In this document: one piece after another, positions 43,525 through 51,432 of the stretch
Position numbering within the stretch: position 1 is the first letter of the stretch
Layout of the letters: each line of letters starts with the position of its first letter
Origin: Kribbella aluminosa
GTDB lineage: Bacteria; Actinomycetota; Actinomycetes; Propionibacteriales; Kribbellaceae
Reading direction: 5' to 3'
Length of the DNA: 64,000 bases
NCBI RefSeq assembly: GCF_017876295.1
Contig: NZ_JAGINT010000001.1
Location: 4,278,001-4,342,000 of the forward strand
The notes under the pieces: generated by a model
Databases searched by the model: none
Told to the model about the DNA's origin: nothing
The model's input: the letters and a program-made list of their open reading frames with translations, nothing else
Made by a program: the position numbers and the translations under genes

Positions 43525-44829
43525 ATGGACGCAGATGCCCTACAACGCAGCTGGGACCGGGTGACGACGTACGGAGACCAGGTAGCCCTGTACTTCTACT
43601 CGCACATCTTCGTGTCTCATCCCGAAGTACGCTCGATGTTCCCGCTGTCGATGGCGAACCAGCGGGACAAGTTCGTGAGCGCGCTCGGCCGGATCGTCAG
43701 CCACGCCGACCAGCTCGACAAGGACGCGGCCTTCCTGCAACACCTCGGCCGTGATCACCGCAAGTACGCCGTCGTCGCCGCGCACTACAACGCGGTCGGC
43801 GCCTCGCTGTGCGCAACCCTGAAGCACTTCCTCGGCTCCGAGTGGGACGAGGACCTCGCCGCGCACTGGACCGCGGCGTACCAGGTGGTAGCGCGGATCA
43901 TGGTCGAGGCGGCCGAGATGTCCTCGGAGTCCAGCCCTGACTGGTGGGACGCCGACGTGCTCTCCGCCGAGCGGCGCACGATGGACCTCACGCTGCTCAG
44001 GGTCCGGCCGCGGCGCGCGTTCCAGTTCCTTCCCGGCCAGTCGGTGTCGATGGAGATACCGCAACGCCCCCGGCAGTGGCGCTACTTCAGCCCGGCGAAC
44101 GCTCCGCGCGCCGACGGCTCGATCGATCTGCACGTTCAGCAGATCGACGGCGGTCAGGTGAGCCCGGCGGTGGTGCGGTCGCTGAAGGCCGGCGACACCG
44201 TCAGGCTGGGAGCGCCGATCGGTGAACGGCTGACCCGGCGGGTCGGCGACACGACCGACCTGCTGATGGTCGCCGGCGGAACCGGCCTGGCTCCGCTGCT
44301 CGCCGTACTCGAGCAGATCGATCACGAGTGGCAACGGTCAGGTACCGGGCCGCTGGTCAACCTGCTCCACGGAGTCCGGATGCCGTGGCATCTCTACGAC
44401 CGCCCGCGGCTGCGGGAGCTGGCCCAGAACCGGTCGTGGTTCGACTACATCGAGGTCGTGTCCGACGACTCGTCCTACCCGGGCACCCGCGGAAAGGTCG
44501 GCAGGGTCGCGGCCCGCCAGTTGCTGCACGGGCGTACGGCGATGGTGTGCGGCGGTCCGCAGATGGTCGCACACACGCTCGAGCAACTGGCCACCGCCGG
44601 TCTGCGGCCCGATCAGATCAAGTACGAGCACTTCTACTACGCGGCCGCCGGCGAGCACACCGCCGGGCCGGCATCACCAGGTCAGGAGACAACAAGTGAC
44701 GAACACCAACCACCGGCGCGTCTCTCGGCACTATCAGACGCCGGATTCGATCCGGGGCGAGACGTTCCGGCGCCGGATGCGGGGCCTGGACGCGGGCACG
44801 GTCTATGGGTACCTCGATCGGCTGGCTGA
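43525..44829 (+). CDS. Flavohaemoglobin (NO dioxygenase type)
   Basis: A 434-residue protein with a globin (1-135), FAD-binding (145-235) and NAD-binding (240-385) domain. Globin: Y25 (FYSHIF, B10), Q46 (MANQRDKF, E7) and proximal H78 (GRDHRKY) are those of Hmp. FAD motif RYFS (186-189) is a variant of RxYS. NAD motif AGGTGLAP (250-257) and MVCGGPQMV are clear. Such proteins turn NO plus O2 into nitrate using NADH. It precedes a DivIVA-like gene and NO synthase, so it may detoxify or meter their NO, or lend electrons to the synthase. The C-terminal 45 residues beyond the domain overlap the next gene by 134 bases. Confidence 0.9.
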   Translation: MDADALQRSWDRVTTYGDQVALYFYSHIFVSHPEVRSMFPLSMANQRDKFVSALGRIVSHADQLDKDAAFLQHLGRDHRKYAVVAAHYNAVGASLCATLKHFLGSEWDEDLAAHWTAAYQVVARIMVEAAEMSSESSPDWWDADVLSAERRTMDLTLLRVRPRRAFQFLPGQSVSMEIPQRPRQWRYFSPANAPRADGSIDLHVQQIDGGQVSPAVVRSLKAGDTVRLGAPIGERLTRRVGDTTDLLMVAGGTGLAPLLAVLEQIDHEWQRSGTGPLVNLLHGVRMPWHLYDRPRLRELAQNRSWFDYIEVVSDDSSYPGTRGKVGRVAARQLLHGRTAMVCGGPQMVAHTLEQLATAGLRPDQIKYEHFYYAAAGEHTAGPASPGQETTSDEHQPPARLSALSDAGFDPGRDVPAPDAGPGRGHGLWVPRSAG

Positions 44830-45244
44830 CCAGGTGGAGACGACCGGCAAGGAGCTCAAGGAGAGCCGGGTCAAGCTCGAACGTCTCCAGGCCGAGCTCC
44901 AGCGCGGGCGCGCGGAACTGCAGCGCGTGCAGGCGGAGCTGGACCAGTACGAGCAGGCCGGCGACCGGGTGAACGAACAGGTCGTGCAGATGTTCAGCCA
45001 GGCCCAGCTCGTGGTCGAGGAGATGGTCCAGGACGTCACCCGGGACACCCGCGAGCGGATCGGCCAGGCCCGCGCCCACGAGCGCAGGATCGTCGCCGAG
45101 GCGATGGACACGGCCGGGCAGCAGGTCCGTTCGTACGCGCAGTCGGCCCAGGCACAGATGCAGTCGATCGTGGACTCGTTCGCCACCGAGGTCGACCGGA
45201 TCGGCGACGGGCCACGGCCCGGCGAACGCCCGGGCACCATATGA
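44696..45244 (+). CDS. DivIVA-like coiled-coil protein
   Basis: A 182-residue protein starting at GTG 44696 with AGGAG at 44684-44688. The N-terminus (TPDSIRGETFRRRMRGLDAGTVYGYLDRL) follows the DivIVA domain pattern (the F-R-G-Y/L layout), and about residues 40-165 are a long coiled coil (ERLQAELQRGRAELQRVQAELDQYEQ). DivIVA proteins mark curved or polar membrane in actinobacteria. The unusual 134-base overlap with the flavohaemoglobin and the 4-base overlap with NO synthase make it the middle of one operon; it may position the NO enzymes (inference). Confidence 0.8.
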   Translation: MTNTNHRRVSRHYQTPDSIRGETFRRRMRGLDAGTVYGYLDRLADQVETTGKELKESRVKLERLQAELQRGRAELQRVQAELDQYEQAGDRVNEQVVQMFSQAQLVVEEMVQDVTRDTRERIGQARAHERRIVAEAMDTAGQQVRSYAQSAQAQMQSIVDSFATEVDRIGDGPRPGERPGTI

Positions 45245-46479
45245 GCAGGGCCCCGCGCATGGGGCGGCGGCCGTCCCCGGGCCCCGGGAGGACCCGGACA
45301 CGGTTCAGCCATCCGGTGGGCCGGCCCGATCCCGAGCGGAGCCTGAGTGACCTCGACACCGAGACGCTTCGGGCCGAGGCGACCGCGTTCCTAGGGCTCT
45401 TTCACGCCGAGAACCCGCAGGCCGGATCGATCGGGCCGCGGCTCGCCGCTGTGATGCGCGAGATCGACCTGACCGGGACGTACTGGCACACGCCGGAGGA
45501 GCTGGCGTTCGGCGCCCGCGTCGCCTGGCGCAACAACGAACGCTGCATCGGCCGACTGTACTGGCGCAGCCTGCAGGTGCGGGACCTCCGGACGGTCTCC
45601 GACGCCGGCAGCGTCGCCACCCACTGCTTCGACCACCTCCGCGCGGCGCACAACGGCGGGAAGATCCGGCCGATGATCAGCGTGTTCGCACCCGAGACGC
45701 CGTACCGGCCGGCGCCCAGGATCTGGAACGAGCAGCTCATCCGGTACGCCGGGTACGAGCAGCCCGACGGGACTGTCCTCGGGGACCCCCGCTACCGCTC
45801 CTTCACCAGCGAACTCGTCCGGCGCGGGTGGCAACCACCCGAGCGTCCCGGGGCGTTCGACGTACTCCCCCTCGTCGTGGAGACCGTCGAGGACGGACCG
45901 CAGCTGTTCCGGCTTCCCGAGGAGGCGGTGCACGAGGTCGCGCTCGAACACCCCGAGCTCGCCTGGTTCGCGGGGCTGGGCATCCGGTGGCACGCGGTCC
46001 CGGTGATCAGCAACAGCCGACTGGTGATCGGCGGCGTCTCCTACCCGGCGGCACCCTTCAACGGCTGGTACATGGGTACCGAGATCGGCGCCCGCAACCT
46101 GGGCGACGCCGACCGCTACGCGCTGGTCCCGGACATCGCCGCGCGGATGGGGCTGGACACCTCCGACGAGACGACCCTCTGGCGGGACCGGGCACTGGTC
46201 GAGCTCAACCGCGCTGTGCTGCACTCCTTCCAGGCGAAGGGCGTCACGATCACCGATCACCACACCGAGTCCCAGAGGTTCATGATCCACCTGGAACGCG
46301 AGGAACGCGCCGGCCGGCACTGCCCCGCCGACTGGACCTGGATCGTCCCGCCGATGTCCGGCTCCCAGACCCCCGTCTTCCACCGCTACTACAACACCGA
46401 ACCCCAGGTCCCCAACTTCTTCACCGACGCCGCTGCCACCCACCGAGCCCTCCAGGGAGGCCCTCCGGCGTTCCGCTGA
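45241..46479 (+). CDS. nos: Bacterial nitric-oxide synthase oxygenase
   Basis: A 412-residue haem-thiolate NOS oxygenase domain without a reductase, like other bacterial NOS but with about 35 extra N-terminal residues. Visible: haem ligand C102 in AWRNNERCIGRLYW, the W-x4-E arginine site W276/E281 in FNGWYMGTEIGARNL, and the pterin-side WIVPPMSGSQTPVFH. It oxidises L-arginine to citrulline and NO and needs an external electron donor; the flavohaemoglobin two genes upstream is a possible one. ATG 45241 overlaps the DivIVA-like stop by 4 bases. Confidence 0.95.
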   Translation: MSRAPRMGRRPSPGPGRTRTRFSHPVGRPDPERSLSDLDTETLRAEATAFLGLFHAENPQAGSIGPRLAAVMREIDLTGTYWHTPEELAFGARVAWRNNERCIGRLYWRSLQVRDLRTVSDAGSVATHCFDHLRAAHNGGKIRPMISVFAPETPYRPAPRIWNEQLIRYAGYEQPDGTVLGDPRYRSFTSELVRRGWQPPERPGAFDVLPLVVETVEDGPQLFRLPEEAVHEVALEHPELAWFAGLGIRWHAVPVISNSRLVIGGVSYPAAPFNGWYMGTEIGARNLGDADRYALVPDIAARMGLDTSDETTLWRDRALVELNRAVLHSFQAKGVTITDHHTESQRFMIHLEREERAGRHCPADWTWIVPPMSGSQTPVFHRYYNTEPQVPNFFTDAAATHRALQGGPPAFR

Positions 46480-46484
46480 CAGCT

Positions 46485-47912
46485 CTACGAGACCTTCGCA
46501 TCCGCGTGCAGGGCCAGGCCGTCGGTGGCGGCGACGTCGGCGCGGAACCAGCCCGACGAATCCACGGTGTACGTCGAGCCGCTGCAGTGGCCAGGGGTGT
46601 AGTCGCCGTGGAAGACGTCGCAGTACGTGCCGGCCGGCAGGTCGGTGTGGTAGCTGCGACCGGTCAGGGCGGTGCTCTCGTCGTTCAGGATCAGGTAGCC
46701 CTTGTCGCCGCGGCCGAACGCGATCGCGTCGTTGCCGTTGTCCCACCATTCGGTGACGGCGGTGCCCCGGACGGCGTTGTGGAAGCCGACCATGTTGGCG
46801 ATCACCCGCCACTCGTGCTCGCACCGCCAGCGGTTCGTGAAGCACGTCGTGTCGACGGTCTGCCCGGTGCTCGTCGACGGCGGGCCTTCGTCGTTCGAGC
46901 TGTACTCGTAGCTCGACATCACCTTCGGCGTACCGTAGGTCCACGCGAGCATGAACGCGTTCGCCATCGCGTACCGCCCGTTGTCGCGGAACGTCAGTAC
47001 GCCGGTCCCGCGCTGGGTGTCGTGGTTGTCGGTGAACACCACCGCGTGGTCCGACGGCAACGGCTCCGCGAACGTCCGCAGGTACGCGAGCCGCTCGGTG
47101 TTGAAGATCTTCGCCAGGTCCTTCCCGTACCGGAACTCCAGCACGTCACCGTTCCCGACGTACTCGTCCGGGGTGATCGGCTCACCCGCGCCGTAGATCA
47201 CCTCCTGGTACACGTACGCCGGCCGCGACAGCCGGGACGTGATCGCGGCGATGTCCGTCGCCGGGATGTGCTTCGCCGCGTCGATCCGGAACCCGTCGAC
47301 GCCGATCGACAGCAGGTCGTTCAGGTACGCCGCGATCCGCCCGCGCACGTAGTCGGACTCGGTCGCCAGATCGGCCAGGTCGACCAGCTCGCAGTTCTGC
47401 ACCTCGTACCGGTCGTTGTAGTTGACGATGTCGTCGTTGCCGTTCCGCCCGCAGTGGTGGAAGTCCTGCGTCTGGTAGGTCCCCGGGTAGTCGTAGTGGC
47501 TGTACGCCGACCCGGCGCTGCCGGTGCCGCCCGACGAGCCGCCGGTCATGTGGTTGATCACGGCATCGGCGTACACCTTGACGCCGGCCGCGTGGCAACT
47601 GTTGACCATGGCAACGAACTGGCCGCGGGTCCCGCGCCGGGTGTTGTCCAGCTTGTAGCTGACCGGCTGGTAGTCCTGCCACCAGGGGTACCCGGACCCG
47701 GGCAGTACGACGTGCTCCTGCGGCGGCGAGACCTGCACCGCGCCGTACCCCTTCGGGCCGAGCACCTGACCGCACTCGCGGGCGACCGAGTTCCAGTTCC
47801 ACTCGAAGAGCTGGACGATCACGTCCCGGTCCCCACTGGGCGCCGCCTGCGCCACCGGACCGCTCAGACCGGCCAGGGACAGACTCAGCAACACGATCAG
47901 CAAACGGCGCAT
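46485..47912 (-). CDS. Secreted GH13 alpha-amylase
   Basis: A 475-residue exported alpha-amylase. Sec signal (RRLLIVLLSLSLAGLSGPVAQA). The (beta/alpha)8 catalytic residues are D211 (VDGFRIDAAKH), E237 (YVYQEVIYG) and D298 (FTDNHDTQR); DAVINHMTG is the calcium/conserved region I. A C-terminal all-beta domain ends in YTVDSSGWF. It matches actinobacterial/animal-type amylases (GH13_32). ATG 47912 begins the signal; the frame could start at 47945. Its stop is 5 bases from the convergent nos stop. Confidence 0.95.
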   Translation of the reverse strand: MRRLLIVLLSLSLAGLSGPVAQAAPSGDRDVIVQLFEWNWNSVARECGQVLGPKGYGAVQVSPPQEHVVLPGSGYPWWQDYQPVSYKLDNTRRGTRGQFVAMVNSCHAAGVKVYADAVINHMTGGSSGGTGSAGSAYSHYDYPGTYQTQDFHHCGRNGNDDIVNYNDRYEVQNCELVDLADLATESDYVRGRIAAYLNDLLSIGVDGFRIDAAKHIPATDIAAITSRLSRPAYVYQEVIYGAGEPITPDEYVGNGDVLEFRYGKDLAKIFNTERLAYLRTFAEPLPSDHAVVFTDNHDTQRGTGVLTFRDNGRYAMANAFMLAWTYGTPKVMSSYEYSSNDEGPPSTSTGQTVDTTCFTNRWRCEHEWRVIANMVGFHNAVRGTAVTEWWDNGNDAIAFGRGDKGYLILNDESTALTGRSYHTDLPAGTYCDVFHGDYTPGHCSGSTYTVDSSGWFRADVAATDGLALHADAKVS

Positions 47913-47952
47913 CGGCAAACTCCCTCGGGGCGGTGGGTACTCCATGAAACCA

Positions 47953-48057
47953 TCCGGCGGCGAACGCGCGTCGTACCGGATCCATCACCTCGCCCGCCAT
48001 CCACGGGTACGTGTACCGCGCGGGGTCCCAGAAGTGCTGGTGGGCGTCAACGCGCAT
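47953..48057 (-). pseudogene. Amidohydrolase (fuconolactonase-type) N-terminal remnant
   Basis: The first 32 residues, RVDAHQHFWDPARYTYPWMA then GEVMDPVRRAF, are the start of an amidohydrolase-2 lactonase (HQHFWDP). After that, similarity stops and the alpha-amylase begins. The ATG overlaps the end of the aldo/keto reductase fragment, so the two once formed an operon. Confidence 0.75.
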
Positions 48058-48590
48058 GAGTCAGCCCTGCCTCCTGCAGGTCGGTCCACAGCGCGGGCGG
48101 GATCTCCACGTCCAGCAGTGCCAGATCGTCGTCGAGTTCGTCGACGGACCGTGCACCGATGAGCACGGTGCAGACCCGCGGATGCGCGAGCGGGAACTGC
48201 AGGGCAGCCGCAGCCAGCGGTACGTCGTACTTCCGGCACACGTCTCGGATCGCGACCGCCTTCGCGACGACCTCGTCCTGCGCCGGGACGTAGTCGAACG
48301 ATGCCCCGGGCGCCGGATCGACGAGTACGCCGCTGTTGAACACGCCTCCGATCACCACCGACACCTCGCGCTCCTCACACACCGGGAGCAGCTCGGCCAG
48401 CGACGACTGGTCGAGCAGCGTGTACCGGCCGGCCAGCAGAACGACGTCCAGGTCGCACTCCTCGACCAGCGCCGTCAGCGGCGCCGAGTGGTTCATCCCC
48501 GCCCCGATCGCGCGGACCAGACCGGCCGCTCGCAGATCGCGCAGCGCGGCGTACGCGGTGGTCGCCGCCCCGGTCGCCTGGACGAACGGC
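48047..48590 (-). pseudogene. Aldo/keto reductase C-terminal half, 5' truncated
   Basis: The visible 179 residues (AAGLVRAIGAGMNHSAPLTAL, DLDVVLLAGRYTLLDQSSLAE, VVIGGVFNSGVLVDP, AAALQFPLAHPRV) are the second half of a fucose/D-threo-aldose dehydrogenase-type aldo/keto reductase. The first 150 or so residues with the catalytic Tyr and Lys are missing; upstream is unrelated sequence. With the lactonase fragment this was a sugar-oxidation pair (L-fucose to L-fuconate is the typical route). Confidence 0.75.
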
Positions 48591-48741
48591 CAGCTGGCCC
48601 ACGCCACGCTGCACCCGTCCCGGTCCGGCACCCGTCGCATCCGGTACGGCGACGACGTCACCGACGCTGTCCTGACGGCGGCTCGGGTGATGACTGTCGA
48701 CATCGGGCATATCACGCAGGGCTTACGCGTTGAACCTCGAC

Positions 48742-49161
48742 ATGAGTGACTGGAATCAGCAGACCATCGACGAGTTCCGCGCGAACGAAGGCCGTGTCGG
48801 CGGGCCGTTCGAGGGAGCGCCACTGGTGCTTGTGCACCACCACGGACGCAAGAGCGGCAAGGACTACGTCGCCCCGATGATGTATCTGGCCGACGAGACC
48901 GACCCGAAGACGGTCTACGTCTTCGCCAGCAAGGGCGGCGCGCCGACGAACCCTGACTGGTACACCAACCTGACGGCCTCCGGCACCGCGACCGTCGAGG
49001 TCGGCACCGAGACATACCCGGTCGCCGTCCAGGAGATCAAGGGCGCCGACCGCGACCGCATCTACACCGAACAGGCCAAGCGCTACCCGGGCTTCGCGGA
49101 GTACGAGGTGAAGACCGCCGGCATCCGCACGATCCCGGTCCTCGCCCTCACCCGCAGCTGA
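48742..49161 (+). CDS. Ddn-type deazaflavin-dependent nitroreductase/quinone reductase
   Basis: A 139-residue split beta-barrel protein: IDEFRANEGRVGGPFEGAPL, VLVHHHGRKSGKDYVAPMMYL, VFASKGGAPTNPDWYTNLTA and EVGTETYPVAV. This is the Ddn / DUF385 family, which uses F420 (or in some members flavin). Starts may be ATG 48742 or TTG 48730. No operon partner. Confidence 0.88.
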   Translation: MSDWNQQTIDEFRANEGRVGGPFEGAPLVLVHHHGRKSGKDYVAPMMYLADETDPKTVYVFASKGGAPTNPDWYTNLTASGTATVEVGTETYPVAVQEIKGADRDRIYTEQAKRYPGFAEYEVKTAGIRTIPVLALTRS

Positions 49162-49210
49162 CCTGGCTCGCAGGCAGCTGATTCCCGAGCATCCCGTACG
49201 CTCGATCCGT

Positions 49211-49855
49211 GTGAACCTGAGAAGCAGTCGGCTCGTGATCTGGCTCGGCGTGTTCGTGTTCGTCGCGACGCTGCTGGATCTGGTCACGATCGGCGTACTG
49301 CGTTCCTGGGATCACGACGTCATCCCGGTGGCCCGCCCTGCCGGAGAGCCGTCGTCGACGTGGTGGCAGGCGCTCGCGGACATCGGCGGGTTCGCCGTAC
49401 TGACGGTCGTTCTCGTCGGCACCGCGCTGGTCCACCTCTATCGGCGCCGCCCGGTCCGGCAGCTGGTTCGGGCGGCCGTCTGGATCGCGATCGTCGAGGC
49501 GGCCATCTGGCTCACCAAGCTCGCCGTCGGACGTACGCCACCGCGCTCGCACGTCGACCGCCTCTGGGACGGCGGCATGTCCTGGCCCTCGGGCCACACC
49601 GCCGACAGCCTCGCCCTGCTCCTGATCGCGGTCACCGTGCTCACCACCGCCGGCAGCCGTCTCGACCAGCTCACCGTCTGGGCCGTGCCCGTCATCTCCG
49701 CCGGTGTCGCCGTCGCGACGGTCCACCTTCACTACCACTGGCCGACCGACACCCTCGGTGGCTGGTCCCTCGGCCTCGTACTCGGGATGCTGGCCCGCCG
49801 GTCCCTGCGAGCACCCCGGGTCCAGGCCGACTTGTGCGTACCGCAACACTCATAG
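49211..49855 (+). CDS. PAP2-superfamily membrane phosphatase
   Basis: A 214-residue protein with about five TM segments and the PAP2 catalytic motifs: KLAVGRTPPRSH (KxxxxxxRP), SWPSGHTAD (SGH), and VHLHYHWPTDTLGG (H-x3-D). Members dephosphorylate undecaprenyl-PP or phosphatidic acid in the membrane. GTG 49211 start. It is one base before the GtrA gene, so the two are probably an operon for envelope lipid or glycan metabolism. Confidence 0.88.
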   Translation: MNLRSSRLVIWLGVFVFVATLLDLVTIGVLRSWDHDVIPVARPAGEPSSTWWQALADIGGFAVLTVVLVGTALVHLYRRRPVRQLVRAAVWIAIVEAAIWLTKLAVGRTPPRSHVDRLWDGGMSWPSGHTADSLALLLIAVTVLTTAGSRLDQLTVWAVPVISAGVAVATVHLHYHWPTDTLGGWSLGLVLGMLARRSLRAPRVQADLCVPQHS

Positions 49856-49856
49856 C

Positions 49857-50336
49857 GTGGCATCGACGACCCACACGCAACCCAAGCCCGCCGGCGAGCG
49901 CTTCACCGCAGCCATGACCGCGGTCACCCGCAGGCTCCCCGGAAAGCTCTCGACGATCGTCCCACCGAGCCTGCTCGGGTTCGCCCTGATCAACGGCTTC
50001 ACCTTCGGCGTCGACCTGGCGCTGCTCACCGCGCTCCGCTCCTGGGCGCGGCTCCCGCTGTGGGTCGCGATCACGATCGCCTACTGCTCGGCGTTCGCCT
50101 TGAGCTACGTTCTTAACCGCGCGTTCAACTTCCGCTCACACGCACCGGTCGGCCCACAGCTCACGAAGTACGCGATCGTTGTCGCAGTCAACTACTTCGC
50201 CCTGATCCTCGGCCTCACGACGGCCCTGTCCGCCGGCGGCCTCGAATACCACCTCTCCCGCATCACCGCCGGCCTCTGCGAAGGCATCTTCATGTACTGC
50301 GCACTCCGCTGGCTCGTGTTTCGCCAGTCGACCTAG
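49857..50336 (+). CDS. GtrA-family membrane protein
   Basis: A 159-residue protein with four TM segments (LLGFALINGFTFGVDLALLTAL, VAITIAYCSAFALSYVLNRAFNF, YAIVVAVNYFALILGLTTAL, GLCEGIFMYCALRWLVF). The LNRAFNFRS segment after TM2 is the GtrA hallmark. GtrA proteins take part in flipping or transfer of polyprenyl-linked sugars. GTG 49857. Confidence 0.87.
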   Translation: MASTTHTQPKPAGERFTAAMTAVTRRLPGKLSTIVPPSLLGFALINGFTFGVDLALLTALRSWARLPLWVAITIAYCSAFALSYVLNRAFNFRSHAPVGPQLTKYAIVVAVNYFALILGLTTALSAGGLEYHLSRITAGLCEGIFMYCALRWLVFRQST

Positions 50337-50346
50337 GAGGCGATAA

Positions 50347-50364
50347 CATCGCCGTATGGCGATG
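50347..50364. promoter_or_regulatory. Inverted repeat over the arsR start
   Basis: CATCGCC-GTAT-GGCGATG is a perfect 7-bp inverted repeat that covers the arsR-like ATG (50356). ArsR proteins commonly autorepress at such sites, so this is a reasonable operator candidate; binding here would block a leaderless start. Confidence 0.5.
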
Positions 50365-50727
50365 CGTTTGGGGGAGCTGGCCGACGAGGGCGCGGCGTTG
50401 TCGGTGGCGGCTTGTCTGTTCCATGGGTTCAGTGATGCGTCGCGGCTTGCGATCGTTCGGCATCTGGCGCTGGGCGAGCATCGGGTGGTGGAGCTGACCG
50501 AGCATCTCGGGCTGGCGCAGTCGACGGTGTCGAAACATCTGGCGTGTCTGCGCGACTGCGGGTTGGTGGAGTCCAGGCCGCAGGGCCGGGCCTCGCTGTT
50601 CCGGCTGACGCATCCGGACGCGACGCTCGAGCTGTTGTCGGCGGCGGAACGGCTGCTCGGACTTACCGGTGATGCTGTCGCACTCTGCCCCGTCTACGGA
50701 ACGGCGGCAACTCGTGAGCGAGCCTGA
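50356..50727 (+). CDS. ArsR-family metal-responsive repressor
   Basis: A 123-residue winged-helix regulator (LFHGFSDASRLAIVRHLALGEHRVVELTEHLGLAQSTVSKHLACLRDCGLVESRPQGRASLFRLT, cited in its two halves by position 24-90). Cys residues at 19 (AACLF), in the HTH (ACLRDC) and near the end (ALCPVYG) fit a CmtR/cadmium-lead sensor layout. It precedes a CDF transporter with overlapping ends, so it likely represses the efflux operon until metal binds. Confidence 0.88.
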   Translation: MAMRLGELADEGAALSVAACLFHGFSDASRLAIVRHLALGEHRVVELTEHLGLAQSTVSKHLACLRDCGLVESRPQGRASLFRLTHPDATLELLSAAERLLGLTGDAVALCPVYGTAATRERA

Positions 50728-51427
50728 GAGCCGGCCGTTGCAGCTCACTCCCCCGCCGAGCACCTGGACCACCGACCCGGACCAACGCCGGAAGCTGAGC
50801 CGCCGCGCACAACTCCTGGCGGGAGCATCCGTCACCTACAACGTCGTCGAGGCCGTCGTCGCAGTCTCCGCCGGCGCCGCCGCGGGATCGGTCGCACTGG
50901 TCGGGTTCGGGCTCGACTCGGTCGTCGAAGTGTCCAGCGGGTTGGTTATTCTCTGGCAGTTCCGTCACCGCGTTCCCGAGACACGGGAACGCCGGGCGCT
51001 GCGGCTGCTCGCGTTGTCCTTCTTCGGCCTGGCCGCCTACGTGACAGTCGAGTCGCTGCGCTCACTCGTCGGCGGCAGTCACCCCGACACCTCGCCGGTC
51101 GGCATCGGCATCGCGGCCGCGTCGCTGATCGTGATGCCGTTCCTCTCCTGGGCCCAGCGCCGTACCGGCAAGGCCCTCGGCTCCGGCGCGGTCGTTGCCG
51201 ACGGCACCCAAACGCTGCTCTGCACGTATTTGTCCGCGGTCCTGCTCGCGGGCCTGCTGCTGAACGCGACCCTCGGCTGGGCCTGGGCCGACCCGATCGC
51301 CGGCCTCGTGATCGCCGCCGTCGCCGTCCGCGAAGGCCTCGAAGCCTGGCGGGGCAAAGGCTGCTGCGCCCCGGCAACAGCCGCCGGATGCGGGTGCACC
51401 GACGGCACCTGCACCGACGGTCGCTGA
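50714..51427 (+). CDS. Cation diffusion facilitator-type metal transporter
   Basis: A 237-residue CDF-like protein with about six TM segments; the TM2 metal site GFGLDSVVEV (Asp) and TM5 VADGTQTLLCTY (Asp) are present, plus a Cys-rich C-terminal tail (GCCAPATAAGCGC, TDGTC) that may bind metal. The usual cytoplasmic C-domain is missing, typical of the short CDF type found with ArsR. GTG 50714 overlaps the arsR end by 14 bases. Likely exports Zn, Cd or Co. Confidence 0.88.
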   Translation: MSEPESRPLQLTPPPSTWTTDPDQRRKLSRRAQLLAGASVTYNVVEAVVAVSAGAAAGSVALVGFGLDSVVEVSSGLVILWQFRHRVPETRERRALRLLALSFFGLAAYVTVESLRSLVGGSHPDTSPVGIGIAAASLIVMPFLSWAQRRTGKALGSGAVVADGTQTLLCTYLSAVLLAGLLLNATLGWAWADPIAGLVIAAVAVREGLEAWRGKGCCAPATAAGCGCTDGTCTDGR

Positions 51428-51432
51428 CCGAG

